Source: Marivirga lumbricoides
GTDB lineage: Bacteria > Bacteroidota > Bacteroidia > Cytophagales > Cyclobacteriaceae
DNA length: 64,000 bases
Direction of reading: 5' to 3'
NCBI RefSeq assembly: GCF_014636295.1
Contig: NZ_BMEC01000006.1
Span: forward strand, 1 to 64,000
Notes under the pieces: generated by a model
What the model was told of the DNA's origin: nothing
The model's input: only the letters and a program-made list of their open reading frames with translations
Database searches by the model: none
Program-made: the position numbers and the translations under genes
In this document: one piece after another, positions 36,889 to 46,792 of the stretch
How positions within the stretch are numbered: the stretch's first letter is position 1
How the letters are laid out: each line of letters starts with the position of its first letter

Positions 36889-37517
36889 ATAGTTTGATCT
36901 TTTTTGAACACCCTGCCGCTCGTGATCTCTTCGCCAAAATAGATTATGCTCTGAAAGACGGAGTTCATATTCAAAACAGTAGCCATCAAGCCAATCTGTT
37001 TCGCTTTATTGAGGAAAATGAAGAAAGCATAAGAGACTTTTACGAGGAATTTTATGGTGTTTATCTGGAACATGGAGGAGAGACAGTAAACAAATATTAC
37101 TATTTAGAATTTGGTCACAACTCAAGAGGCAACATCCCTTTAGATCACCGATATTTTCTTCCTAATGAATGCGTAATTGTAGCATTTATGGTTTACAAAA
37201 TTATTTACATTGACGGATATGTCGACCTTTCTTCAGTCTCCAAACTTCAGAAAATTATCAGGCAGGATTATGAGGACCTAAAGCCAGGTTTGTATAGAGC
37301 TCTGACTAAAGCGAAGAAGGACAAAGCGACTAAAATCAATGATGAAAATATTGATAAAGTAGTACTGGATTCGCTTAAAGAGTTCAGTAAAATTGGTTGG
37401 ATAATATTAGATGAGGACACCTTTGATCCTCTACCAGCCCTTGAAAGGATTACCAAAATGTACGCAGAATATATCAATCATCTCGATGAATGGCTTAAAG
37501 GAGACGAAGTTTCATGA
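36885..37517 (+). CDS. jetB: Wadjet JetB / MksE-like subunit
   Basis: A 210-residue acidic protein of the MksE/JetB type, the dimeric winged-helix accessory (KITE) of the condensin complex. The segment NKYYYLEF and the following LDHRYFLPNECVIVAFMVYK match what is seen in Bacteroidota MksE proteins. It overlaps jetA and jetC by 4 bp on each side (ATGA), consistent with a stoichiometric complex. Confidence 0.82.
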   Translation: MNSLIFFEHPAARDLFAKIDYALKDGVHIQNSSHQANLFRFIEENEESIRDFYEEFYGVYLEHGGETVNKYYYLEFGHNSRGNIPLDHRYFLPNECVIVAFMVYKIIYIDGYVDLSSVSKLQKIIRQDYEDLKPGLYRALTKAKKDKATKINDENIDKVVLDSLKEFSKIGWIILDEDTFDPLPALERITKMYAEYINHLDEWLKGDEVS

Positions 37518-40500
37518 AGGAGTTCCCAAGAATACATAGTTTGTCCACACTAGGCCTCATTCATCACCAGGAATTTGACTATGAGTTTCATCCTTTGAGA
37601 ACTGACTTCATGGGCGATAGTGGTTCAGGAAAGAGTATGATTGGTGATTTACTTCAGCTCATTTTTGTTGGTTCCGATGCGTTTGAATCTGCTACGATTG
37701 GCACGGATGATCGAAAGCCTTCGGGTATGGTACTAGAGCATAAAAAAGGCAGAGGCACTGATTTTGCTTACGCATTTATAAATATCGCCTCTACTCCAAA
37801 TAAATACTTATGTATTGGCACTTACATTGAAAATACTGCCAGGAATACACATTCATTTATAATTCAGGGTGGTTATGATCTAGAAACTCTTACTCCTTTT
37901 GACAATCCATTTTGTTGTCAAGATTTTCTAAGTAATGACGAAATTCTTCCAATAGACTTGCTTAAAGAACACCTGGAAAATAAAGGATTCATTTGCCACT
38001 CCTGGCAAAGATCAAAAACCTACCATGAGATATTATTTAAAAATCATCTTCTGCCCCTTGACCTTTCTTCAAATGATAAGACGTTAAAGGACTTTGCTCA
38101 AATTATCCAATCGTTCTCCCGAGGCAAAACCCTTGACACAAAAAAGAGTACTAGCCTAAAGAGCTTTTTATTTGGTGATACTGAAGCAAAAGAAATTACA
38201 AAAAAATTCAGAGAAGCTGTTAAAGAATTTGAATCTCAAATAGGAGAATACGGGCGTAATCTTAATGAAATACAACGAGTTACTGAAAAACAAAAAGCTT
38301 ACTTAGAGCTTCACCATCGAAAAATCAATCTTGAAAAGTGTCTTCACGACTACCTTATAAGGAGTTATGCATTTTATCAGCAGGAAGAAGAAACCACATA
38401 TCAAAAACTGGTAGATATTTCTGATCAATTTGCAAAAACAACAGAGTTTTTACATGACGTGCACGTTTGGGCAACTCATGAATTGAGAGAAATTGATCTC
38501 AGAGAAGACCAACTAAAGTTAAATGAAGAAAGAACTCGTTTAAAACTTAGAGAGGCAGAAAATGACCATGTTACATTGGAGGATGTTCAAAAAATTCTAT
38601 ACAAGCTCAGTTGCGAACCCTCAGAATTGAGAGAACTTCACAAAGTCAACAAGAAAATATCATTCAGTATTAAGGCGATAGAATCTGTTAATACTGCTTT
38701 AAGCAAAGAGAAGCTAATGGCATTCTTTGAAAGTGAAGACTGGCCAGCATCATATTTGGAGTTTCAAGAGAAGATTCCCGACAAATTGGAAGGCATTAAA
38801 AATGAGTTGCTCAAAAAGGAAGTACTAGCAAAATACTCAGATATCAATGATATCAATTCACTTGCAAGTTGGGCTTTTAATTTAGACCGACCTCTTTCTC
38901 TTGAAGAAGAAAGCACCCTGCTCCATTTCCAATATTTACCCAGGAAAAAACCTTCAGACAGATCGAATTACCTTCCAAAACCCGAAGAATTATTTCTAGC
39001 CCTGCCCGTAATAGAAAAAGAAAAAGATGGTTTTTGGTTGAGTACTAACGGTATACGAGAATTTATTCCATTCATCAATGATAGAGTATTTAATACTTCA
39101 GATAAAAGCTCTATTGCTTCATTCTTTGGTGATTACTCCAAGGAACTCACAGATGAGATGACAAATTTGATAGATCAATCAAACAAGCTCCGATCTATCA
39201 TATCATTGTTTCAGAATTTAGAAAGTCCTAAACACTTCTATGAATCCTACCTCAAGAGATCTGAAATCCTGAAGTCTTCATATAATCAAGTTCTGAGCTT
39301 TGACGACAGCACCCTTGATAAGTATTTACACAGCCTGTCAAAAAGAGAAGAAATAAGAAACTCTTACGACAAGGCCAAAGAAAATCATAGGATTGCTTCC
39401 AGAGAATTGGCCTCTTTTGAAAATCAATATGGGGAGCTAAAAATGATTATCGAAATTTCCAGTCAGACTTCACAGATTTCTGAAGAATCTAAGGCACTTT
39501 TTGAAAAGTTTCGAAGTGCTCCATCCCCACCTTCTACTTCACAGCTGAACTATAACAAACTTCAAGACCATATTGAGAGAGCAATAAGAGAGAAGGAATC
39601 GATCAGAAATCTTGATCCTACTTTGCTGTACAACAACTACAAGGAGACAATTGCAAGCAAAAATAGAACACTAGAAGAATACAGAACTCAGTTTAATAAA
39701 GAGCCAGACATATCTTCATTTGAAAGCCATTGGCTTAATGAGCCTAGAAGTGAAAAAGAGGCACATATCAAAGCTGAACAAGCTTACCAGGATCAATTCA
39801 GTTTAATCATTGATCGCTTCATATCTGCAGATTCACACAAGTTTGAAACTACTCATGACTTTCTGGAGCTAGGTAAGAACCTATTACCAGAAGCATTCAG
39901 AAATGAGCAGGTAACCGAAGAGAATGTAATTGAAATTATCAAACACTACCTGGAGAAAATCAATGAGAAAAATCGTGAACTAAATTCAAGAAAAATACAG
40001 CGTATCCGGGACATTGTCGAAGAAATAGAAGATAAAGTAACAAATCAGCTCAATGAGGTTAGGCTTATTGACAACTTCTTCAAGAGTGAAGAGAAGCAAA
40101 TAACAGGTGGCTACAGCGTACGGCTTAAGAAGGAAATGTCAAAACAATTTCCTTTGGAATGGATCAGAGTTTTTAAACAAAAAATTGATAGTGAAATAGG
40201 CCTTTTCGCAACGGATGAAGGTCTGAGAAAAAATTTATCCCTTTTGGTCGGGTTGGAGGAAATAATGAAGGACGCATTCACTCAATGTGGAGGAGTCAGA
40301 GGTTCTAATGTTGACACAAATGACCTATTGAATCCATGCTCCTACTTTGACCTTACTTTTTCCATGGAATCTGATGCCGGGAGAACCAACATTGGTAGTA
40401 CCGGCCAGACTTATGCAGCAATAGCAATGCTGTGCATCGCACGGCTTTCAATTATCGGCAAGGAAGATGGTGAAAAACAAAAACCCGGAATCCGTTTTAT

Positions 40501-40729
40501 GCCAATTGATGAGGCAGAGGGGCTAGGATCAAATTATGACCTCCTGTACAACATCGCAAAAACTTATGACTACCAGATCATTTCCATGTCCGTAGGTTCT
40601 GTGGGAAGGTTTAAAGAAGGTGATCAATATGTTTATATACTACATAAAAACACCGATGTGGATGAACCCGTCAATTTCACACCTATGGCGATCTTCAGTC
40701 GCTCAGATATAAAAGATGAATCGAGATAG
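37514..40729 (+). CDS. jetC: Wadjet JetC / MksB-like SMC ATPase
   Basis: An SMC-like ATPase of 1071 residues. The N-terminal head has Walker A GDSGSGKS (34-41). Long coiled-coil segments follow (about 220-380 and 570-900). The C-terminal head has a signature region NIGSTGQTYAAIAML and Walker B FMPIDEAEG with Asp999-Glu1000. It is the motor of the plasmid-restricting complex. The signature lacks the usual SGG form, as in other MukB-like proteins. It overlaps jetD by 14 bp. Confidence 0.92.
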   Translation: MKEFPRIHSLSTLGLIHHQEFDYEFHPLRTDFMGDSGSGKSMIGDLLQLIFVGSDAFESATIGTDDRKPSGMVLEHKKGRGTDFAYAFINIASTPNKYLCIGTYIENTARNTHSFIIQGGYDLETLTPFDNPFCCQDFLSNDEILPIDLLKEHLENKGFICHSWQRSKTYHEILFKNHLLPLDLSSNDKTLKDFAQIIQSFSRGKTLDTKKSTSLKSFLFGDTEAKEITKKFREAVKEFESQIGEYGRNLNEIQRVTEKQKAYLELHHRKINLEKCLHDYLIRSYAFYQQEEETTYQKLVDISDQFAKTTEFLHDVHVWATHELREIDLREDQLKLNEERTRLKLREAENDHVTLEDVQKILYKLSCEPSELRELHKVNKKISFSIKAIESVNTALSKEKLMAFFESEDWPASYLEFQEKIPDKLEGIKNELLKKEVLAKYSDINDINSLASWAFNLDRPLSLEEESTLLHFQYLPRKKPSDRSNYLPKPEELFLALPVIEKEKDGFWLSTNGIREFIPFINDRVFNTSDKSSIASFFGDYSKELTDEMTNLIDQSNKLRSIISLFQNLESPKHFYESYLKRSEILKSSYNQVLSFDDSTLDKYLHSLSKREEIRNSYDKAKENHRIASRELASFENQYGELKMIIEISSQTSQISEESKALFEKFRSAPSPPSTSQLNYNKLQDHIERAIREKESIRNLDPTLLYNNYKETIASKNRTLEEYRTQFNKEPDISSFESHWLNEPRSEKEAHIKAEQAYQDQFSLIIDRFISADSHKFETTHDFLELGKNLLPEAFRNEQVTEENVIEIIKHYLEKINEKNRELNSRKIQRIRDIVEEIEDKVTNQLNEVRLIDNFFKSEEKQITGGYSVRLKKEMSKQFPLEWIRVFKQKIDSEIGLFATDEGLRKNLSLLVGLEEIMKDAFTQCGGVRGSNVDTNDLLNPCSYFDLTFSMESDAGRTNIGSTGQTYAAIAMLCIARLSIIGKEDGEKQKPGIRFMPIDEAEGLGSNYDLLYNIAKTYDYQIISMSVGSVGRFKEGDQYVYILHKNTDVDEPVNFTPMAIFSRSDIKDESR

Positions 40730-41699
40730 CATTTATAATCGCAAACTAAACTGGAGACATCTCAAGGCATTGAATGAGCTGTTTGTCAGTGGTTCTACAC
40801 GGAGTAAGATCAGGGATAATGCGTACATCGAATATCTGGTATCGACTAAACGTTTGATAAAGCCAAAAAGCGGTAACCTGAACATTCTAGAAGCTCAAAG
40901 CAGTTTTGCCTCATTTTATGAAAACAATATTAGGGAGCACTATGATCTGTACTTAAGCCTCTTTGAATCATATGGAATAGAGTCTGATGCCAAACGGAGA
41001 TATTTAGAGGAAGATATCATTACACTGTTATTCATATCTGAACATCGTAAGAATTTAAGACAAGAATTGAGCACTATTCGAACATTTTCTGCGACTGTTT
41101 TCAAGGGTAAAGGATCGAAGTATTTGGAGAATAATCTCAGTCTTAAAAATGCGGTTTGCCGAATATTGGATATCGATGATTTTCCAGAGAAAGACCCAAA
41201 GAATCTCGTATGGAGATTTGTGGTAGATTGCATTTCCCCAGCCGCCATCGTCTTATGCGAGAACTTGGCCTTTTTAAAACTTCCATGGAAGGCCAAAGAA
41301 AATAATATTGAGCTTTGGTATGTTGGTGGCAACAACATTGCAATCATTGATGATATCCAACCTTCTAAGTTCTCCCTTCCTATTTATTATTCCTGCGATT
41401 GGGATTATCATGGTCTAAAAATCTACGGTTCGATCAAAGCAAAATTGAAAGTAAAGGGCGTTGACCTTAAACTATTAAGCCCTCCTTCAGATAGTTTGTT
41501 ATTGCCGGTAGGATCCCCAAACCACAATAGCACATGGAACCATTCTATCCCACTATCAGGGCTCAAAAGCGAAGATTTCAGCGATCAACAACTTAATCTC
41601 ATAAGAGCTTTAATCCAAGAAGATCAATGGATAGAAGAAGAGTCAAATGATCTTATCGAGCTTATGAGTTTTAATCAGATCACCTTACTAACACAATAA
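40716..41699 (+). CDS. jetD: Wadjet JetD / MksG-like Toprim nuclease
   Basis: The 327-residue nuclease subunit that cuts DNA held by the condensin complex. It has an N-terminal winged-helix and arm part (about 1-165) and a C-terminal Toprim domain with Glu182 (VLCENLAF) and the DxD motif Asp228/Asp230 (CDWDYHGLK). All catalytic acids are present, so the system should be active. The start overlaps the end of jetC. The next gene follows after 14 bp. Confidence 0.9.
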   Translation: MNRDSIYNRKLNWRHLKALNELFVSGSTRSKIRDNAYIEYLVSTKRLIKPKSGNLNILEAQSSFASFYENNIREHYDLYLSLFESYGIESDAKRRYLEEDIITLLFISEHRKNLRQELSTIRTFSATVFKGKGSKYLENNLSLKNAVCRILDIDDFPEKDPKNLVWRFVVDCISPAAIVLCENLAFLKLPWKAKENNIELWYVGGNNIAIIDDIQPSKFSLPIYYSCDWDYHGLKIYGSIKAKLKVKGVDLKLLSPPSDSLLLPVGSPNHNSTWNHSIPLSGLKSEDFSDQQLNLIRALIQEDQWIEEESNDLIELMSFNQITLLTQ

Positions 41700-41713
41700 A
41701 CGACAATGCCTAA

Positions 41714-44700
41714 ATGAGCCTAAAATCTGAAATAGAAAAAATATTCCAAGAACATACCGGCTACTCCACTCCCGGTCAAGCAGCAAACCAAGCAAGTTCA
41801 CTACATGATTTATCTGCAGATTTATATACGGATTCAAAGAGGTTTATTTATGAACTTCTTCAGAATGCTGATGACTCTTCACAGAATAAAGAAGCTATCA
41901 AGGTCTGGATTAAAACATTTGAAGACTATTTGGTCGTAGCACATTCTGGTAAACCTTTCTCTTCTCGAGATCTTCAAGGAATATGTAACGTGAACCATGG
42001 AACTAAAAAATCTGATCCTACGAAAACCGGATATAAAGGCATTGGATTTAAATCAGTTTTTGGTCAATCAGAGCATGTGATCATATTTACCAATGGCGAA
42101 TATTTTAGATTTGATTCATCATATCAGTTTGGTTGGACATGGGAGGATTCAAAAGAAGTATGGGAGAAAGAAAATGATCGAGATTTCCAATTCCCTTGGC
42201 AGATCATTCCAATTTTTACAGAGGTTGGGGAAGTTCTAAAACCAATTGATCAGTACATTAAAGCCATTGACGCAAAAGTTGCTACTATAATACAACTAAA
42301 GAATCAACAGGAAACTAGAGAAGCCATTCAAGTCCTTTCTAAGAACCTAAATATGTTTCTTTTTCTAAGAAATATATCAGGTATTGATTTTGATATCCAA
42401 ACACCTACAGTCTCAATTGAAATAGATAGGACAATAGAAAACAAGATTTCACTAAAAGAAGGAGGCCGATTAAAAACTACTTGGTTGATCAAAACATTTA
42501 ACCTTGCGGTACCAGACAACCTAAAAACATCCCTTCAAGACGAGCGAAACATTCCGGATAAACTTCTCAAAGCTGATGCCATAGAGTTATCTATGGCTGC
42601 AGAGCTTGGAAAGGATGGTATAAAGAAGCTATCCCCTCAGGACAAACTTCTATATTCATATCTACCCACCGATGAAACAAGATACTCCCTCCCTGTATTA
42701 ATCAATACAAGCTTTCTAACAACTGCTAGCAGAGAAAAACTTCATGCAGATTCAAAATGGAATCAGTGGTTATTCAAAACCATTCCAATAGAAATATTTA
42801 AATGGATTTCGGAACTTGTGACATCCGACTATGAATATCAAGCATATCAATTAATCCCTGATAGAACTGTCATTAATGATCTCTTGGCCATTGAGTTCAA
42901 TAGTGGAATTGAAGAGGCAATAAAGTCTGTTCCTTTCATAATCACGGATGAGAAGAAATTGGCCAAAATTGATAATACCATAGTGGACTTCACATTCCTT
43001 TCTGATAAAGATTTTGTTGGACGTGAACCTATCAAAAACTTTATCAATCAGGGTGAAAATAATAAGGGGAAATTTGCTGCGAACACTGGATTTGGTCATA
43101 TTTTCAAGAAACTGGGAGCATCCAGTTTTGAGTGGAGTGACGTTCTCACATTGCTGAAATCACAAGACCTTTCAGATGTTCTATCGATAGATAACAATAT
43201 TCAACTGATCAAACATCTTAAGATTCTCTGTGAATCTGAAAAACCAGCAGAGGTATCGATCGAATTCCTAAAGAAGCTGCCATTTATTCGAGATCATAAA
43301 GCGGTATTAAATACTCCATCGGATCTCTGCTTTCCAGCCCCAGATGATCAAAACTGGAATGACCATAATAGCGAATTATCCTTTATACACCCTGAACTAA
43401 AGGAATGGCTTGTTAAAGAAGGTGAAATGAGGGTTTGGTTCGAGACATTAGGAATGTTGGAAAAAACAGACATTACCTTTATCCATCAAACGCTCATTCC
43501 CAACATAGAAAGCTATGTCACTTCTCAGAATGCCATTCAGACAATCCAAGATTTATTTATTCTATACCGGAAAGATCAACTTAAAGAAGATCTAATAAAA
43601 CGTTTGTCAAAAATAAAGCTGCTCACACAAAAAGGAACCTTACAAATAGCAGAAGAATGTTATTTATCAAATTTTTACTCTCCACGTCTTGAAATTGAAG
43701 AAATTATAGATACTGACATCTTTGTAAGTCAAGAGTATTGCACTGATAAGGTTGACAAAGATGAATGGAAGCGCTTTTTTAAATTATTAGGAGTTAAGGA
43801 AGGAATCTACCATATAACATTTCCTGAAAAGACATCAACGGGGAATTTTACCAAATCCGGTTGGTTAGTAGAATTTTTCAATGAGTACAATAATCGATTT
43901 TATAATAACAGATTTTCAGCTGACTCTTTTTCGAACCTATCTTCATTGTCATGGATAAATGAGACCAATTCCTATGAACTATCAACCAGATTTTGGAAGG
44001 ATGTCATAGAGTATATTGAACCTGAAATACTAGTTGAACTTGGAAGAGCCTATTGGGGATATTCTCATATGGGTGGCCAAACTAATGGTGACGCCATCGA
44101 AAACTATGTCCCCTGGTTTATCGTGAACCGAGATTGCATACCTGTTGTAACAGGTGAATGTAAAAAGGCAAATTCAGTTCTACTCAATGCTGATGACACA
44201 AAGTCAATTGCTGGTAACTACTTACCTGTTTTTAGTGGCCCAGAATTAACTCCTGATTGGAAGTCATTCTTTGGATTTCGAACAAGACTAGAGCTATCGG
44301 ACTATTTGGATTTGCTTGATAGCATATCCTTAGATACCGATGATGAAGGACGGGGCAAGAATGAAAATTACAAGAGAATTCAAACAGTTTATGCTCTTTT
44401 ATTAGATCAATGCCCCATTTGGAATTTCTCAGATATTTCACTTGTTGAAGAATGGTCTCGAACTGGGCGTTTGTTAAATACCAAACGACAATTTACTGAT
44501 TGTGATAAGATCAAATGCTTCATTGATGGGAATGACTCTATTTTTCAGGATCAATTTCATTTTCTATCTCTTAATTCAGAAAACAAAAGACATAAAAACT
44601 TAGAAACCCTTTTAACTCATATCAAAGTCACAATTCTCAGACAAAGTGACTTTGAATTGATTCCTACGGAGGAAGAAACCTGTTCTAGTTTAGAAGAGCA

Positions 44701-46732
44701 TTTGAAAGGTGTTATTCCATATTTCAAAATATGGATTCAACACGAGTCCAATAGTGAAAGTGAAACGGAGTTTTTAGACAATCTTCAAGGCAAGGTCGAT
44801 AAATTAAAAATTTACCAAGCCACAGAACTTAAGATCACTTATTCGAGTATTGATTTTAGTAAGAACGTAAACGTTCACTTTGATAAGCCAAATCTCTTCG
44901 TAACAAGCCCATGGGATACTAACAGTGTCCTGTTGAAGTTGCCGGAGATTTTAGCTCGTTATTTCCAAGTACTTGGACATGAAAAGAAGCTGGATTTTTT
45001 GCTTAGATCAAACAATCAAGAAATACTAGAGCATTTTTCTCAGGAAAACATTGACCTACCAGATGAGTTTAAAAATCCTGTCATCAATACTGGTAATAAA
45101 ATTTCTAATGAACAGGTCAGAACGTTTTCAGATGTGGCTAGTGCCATTGACCAAGGCAATATTCCTCCTGAGTTCTTTCATTTATCTAAACCGGATTATG
45201 AAAGATTAAAGTGGATAGAGACCCTCATACCAAGAGCTGTAGCCAACGTGATGGACTACCTCAAGACTTTATCAGAATATGATTGCGCCAATTCATATCA
45301 CATAGCACCAAGTATTATCAGAGGTATAACGAAAAACGGGAATGAAATTACAGTTGTAGCCAGGCCTTCAGATGGGAACAAGGTACTGCTCTACTATACC
45401 TCGGAATTTAATGTGCTTCAATATGTAGATGCCGAACTGTGGGGAGAGGACGGAATTAACCCTCCAATAAAGATAACGTTAGGGCAACTCCTTAGAGAAA
45501 CAGGAATAAATCGAATACCAATCAAAAATATTAGTTTTTCTGCTCCTGATTTTGAAAAACTGGCTACCACTCCTAAATCTGAAGAATTCGATTTTGATGT
45601 GGTACCATTCGCTCCAGAAAAAATAGCTAGACTAGTTTCATCTTTTGCCAATAGCAATGGTGGTAAACTGGTCTTTGGTATAAGGGAAATAGCCTCCTCA
45701 AATAATGAAATTGTAGGTTTAAGCAATGATTTTAGAGTTGTTGAGATTACTAGAAAAGCCATATCACTTCTAAATCCTATTCCAACAGTAAGTTATGACT
45801 GGATAAGGAGTGGAGAGAAATCTTTATTTGCGATAGAGACTGAGAAATCGGACCATGATATCCTCTATAATGATCAAAAATATATTAGAAAAAACGCATC
45901 GACAGAAGCGTTAATAACGACAACAGCTACTATCAAAAGAACGTTGAATCTACCTAAATTTAAAAGAACTGTTGCAATCATAATAGGAATTGAAAACTAC
46001 CTTCCTAAGAATAAAATATCCCCAGTCAAATATGCAAATGCTGACGTTTCAATATTCAGACAAACACTAATTGACAAGATGAATGTTGATGAAAGAGACA
46101 TTCATGTTTTTCAAAACGAAGAAGCTCTTAAGAGCTCTTTAGAATATGACCTGAAAGGATTGTTCTATTATTTAACAGAAGAAGATCGATTGATTTTCTA
46201 TTACGTTGGCCATGGTTTTCACAATGGAATCACAAATTTCCTATCAACTTACGATTCACACAAACATCACATATCTGAAACTTCAGTTTCATTAAATCAG
46301 ATTTTACTTGATCCATTGCGGAAATCAAAATGTAATACTGCGCTAATTTTTATCGATGCATGTGCCCAGAGTTTTCAAGACGCACTGGAGAGAAATCACA
46401 TCAGTGATATCAACGAAGAGGAAATTCAATTGTTAGTCAGTGAATTCCCATACTATGCAACATTTCTATCATGTCAACCAGGTCAAAAATCATATTCAAG
46501 TGATAGTCTGTTGAATGGAATATTTACCTATCACTTATCCAAAGCATTAAATGGAAATGCTGCTGAAGCTTTAAATGGTAAATATGTAACGGATCGTCTT
46601 CTAAAAGAATACCTCTCAAAGAGTGTTGCAGAATACGTGAAATCCGAGCAAGATAAAAATCAAAATCCCAGAGCAATTCTAGATTCAAGCGGAGAAAATG
46701 TTATTGTGGAAATAATTAGCAAAAAGATTTGA
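41714..46732 (+). CDS. Sacsin/GHKL ATPase - AlbA_2 - caspase-like fusion protein
   Basis: A cytoplasmic protein of 1672 residues. Residues about 1-200 are a sacsin-type GHKL ATPase: N-box ELLQNADDS (47-55) and the ATP-lid motif KTGYKGIGFKSVFG (104-117). About 200-1280 is a long region without recognised domains. About 1290-1413 is an AlbA_2/Schlafen-like domain (SSFANSNGGKLVFGI). About 1415-1650 is a caspase-like peptidase with His1500 in YYVGHG and Cys1550 in FIDACAQS, the p20 dyad. It is the fifth gene of the Wadjet operon, 14 bp after jetD. Known families with GHKL or NTPase sensors fused to caspases act in abortive infection; I infer that nucleotide/DNA sensing activates proteolysis. Catalytic residues look intact. 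Confidence 0.88.
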   Translation: MSLKSEIEKIFQEHTGYSTPGQAANQASSLHDLSADLYTDSKRFIYELLQNADDSSQNKEAIKVWIKTFEDYLVVAHSGKPFSSRDLQGICNVNHGTKKSDPTKTGYKGIGFKSVFGQSEHVIIFTNGEYFRFDSSYQFGWTWEDSKEVWEKENDRDFQFPWQIIPIFTEVGEVLKPIDQYIKAIDAKVATIIQLKNQQETREAIQVLSKNLNMFLFLRNISGIDFDIQTPTVSIEIDRTIENKISLKEGGRLKTTWLIKTFNLAVPDNLKTSLQDERNIPDKLLKADAIELSMAAELGKDGIKKLSPQDKLLYSYLPTDETRYSLPVLINTSFLTTASREKLHADSKWNQWLFKTIPIEIFKWISELVTSDYEYQAYQLIPDRTVINDLLAIEFNSGIEEAIKSVPFIITDEKKLAKIDNTIVDFTFLSDKDFVGREPIKNFINQGENNKGKFAANTGFGHIFKKLGASSFEWSDVLTLLKSQDLSDVLSIDNNIQLIKHLKILCESEKPAEVSIEFLKKLPFIRDHKAVLNTPSDLCFPAPDDQNWNDHNSELSFIHPELKEWLVKEGEMRVWFETLGMLEKTDITFIHQTLIPNIESYVTSQNAIQTIQDLFILYRKDQLKEDLIKRLSKIKLLTQKGTLQIAEECYLSNFYSPRLEIEEIIDTDIFVSQEYCTDKVDKDEWKRFFKLLGVKEGIYHITFPEKTSTGNFTKSGWLVEFFNEYNNRFYNNRFSADSFSNLSSLSWINETNSYELSTRFWKDVIEYIEPEILVELGRAYWGYSHMGGQTNGDAIENYVPWFIVNRDCIPVVTGECKKANSVLLNADDTKSIAGNYLPVFSGPELTPDWKSFFGFRTRLELSDYLDLLDSISLDTDDEGRGKNENYKRIQTVYALLLDQCPIWNFSDISLVEEWSRTGRLLNTKRQFTDCDKIKCFIDGNDSIFQDQFHFLSLNSENKRHKNLETLLTHIKVTILRQSDFELIPTEEETCSSLEEHLKGVIPYFKIWIQHESNSESETEFLDNLQGKVDKLKIYQATELKITYSSIDFSKNVNVHFDKPNLFVTSPWDTNSVLLKLPEILARYFQVLGHEKKLDFLLRSNNQEILEHFSQENIDLPDEFKNPVINTGNKISNEQVRTFSDVASAIDQGNIPPEFFHLSKPDYERLKWIETLIPRAVANVMDYLKTLSEYDCANSYHIAPSIIRGITKNGNEITVVARPSDGNKVLLYYTSEFNVLQYVDAELWGEDGINPPIKITLGQLLRETGINRIPIKNISFSAPDFEKLATTPKSEEFDFDVVPFAPEKIARLVSSFANSNGGKLVFGIREIASSNNEIVGLSNDFRVVEITRKAISLLNPIPTVSYDWIRSGEKSLFAIETEKSDHDILYNDQKYIRKNASTEALITTTATIKRTLNLPKFKRTVAIIIGIENYLPKNKISPVKYANADVSIFRQTLIDKMNVDERDIHVFQNEEALKSSLEYDLKGLFYYLTEEDRLIFYYVGHGFHNGITNFLSTYDSHKHHISETSVSLNQILLDPLRKSKCNTALIFIDACAQSFQDALERNHISDINEEEIQLLVSEFPYYATFLSCQPGQKSYSSDSLLNGIFTYHLSKALNGNAAEALNGKYVTDRLLKEYLSKSVAEYVKSEQDKNQNPRAILDSSGENVIVEIISKKI

Positions 46733-46756
46733 TAGTAATTTTAGAATAAGATAGTT

Positions 46757-46787
46757 AAAAAAGGAAAACAATTTGTTCTCCTTTTTC
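46757..46787. repeat. Right flanking direct repeat (31 bp) and rtcB terminator
   Basis: This is identical to 35340-35370. Here it is the terminator between two convergent transcripts: GGAAAACAA and TTGTTCTCC pair with one mismatch and are bordered by A and T runs on both sides. It ends 5 bp before the rtcB stop. Confidence 0.85.
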
Positions 46788-46792
46788 CAATC

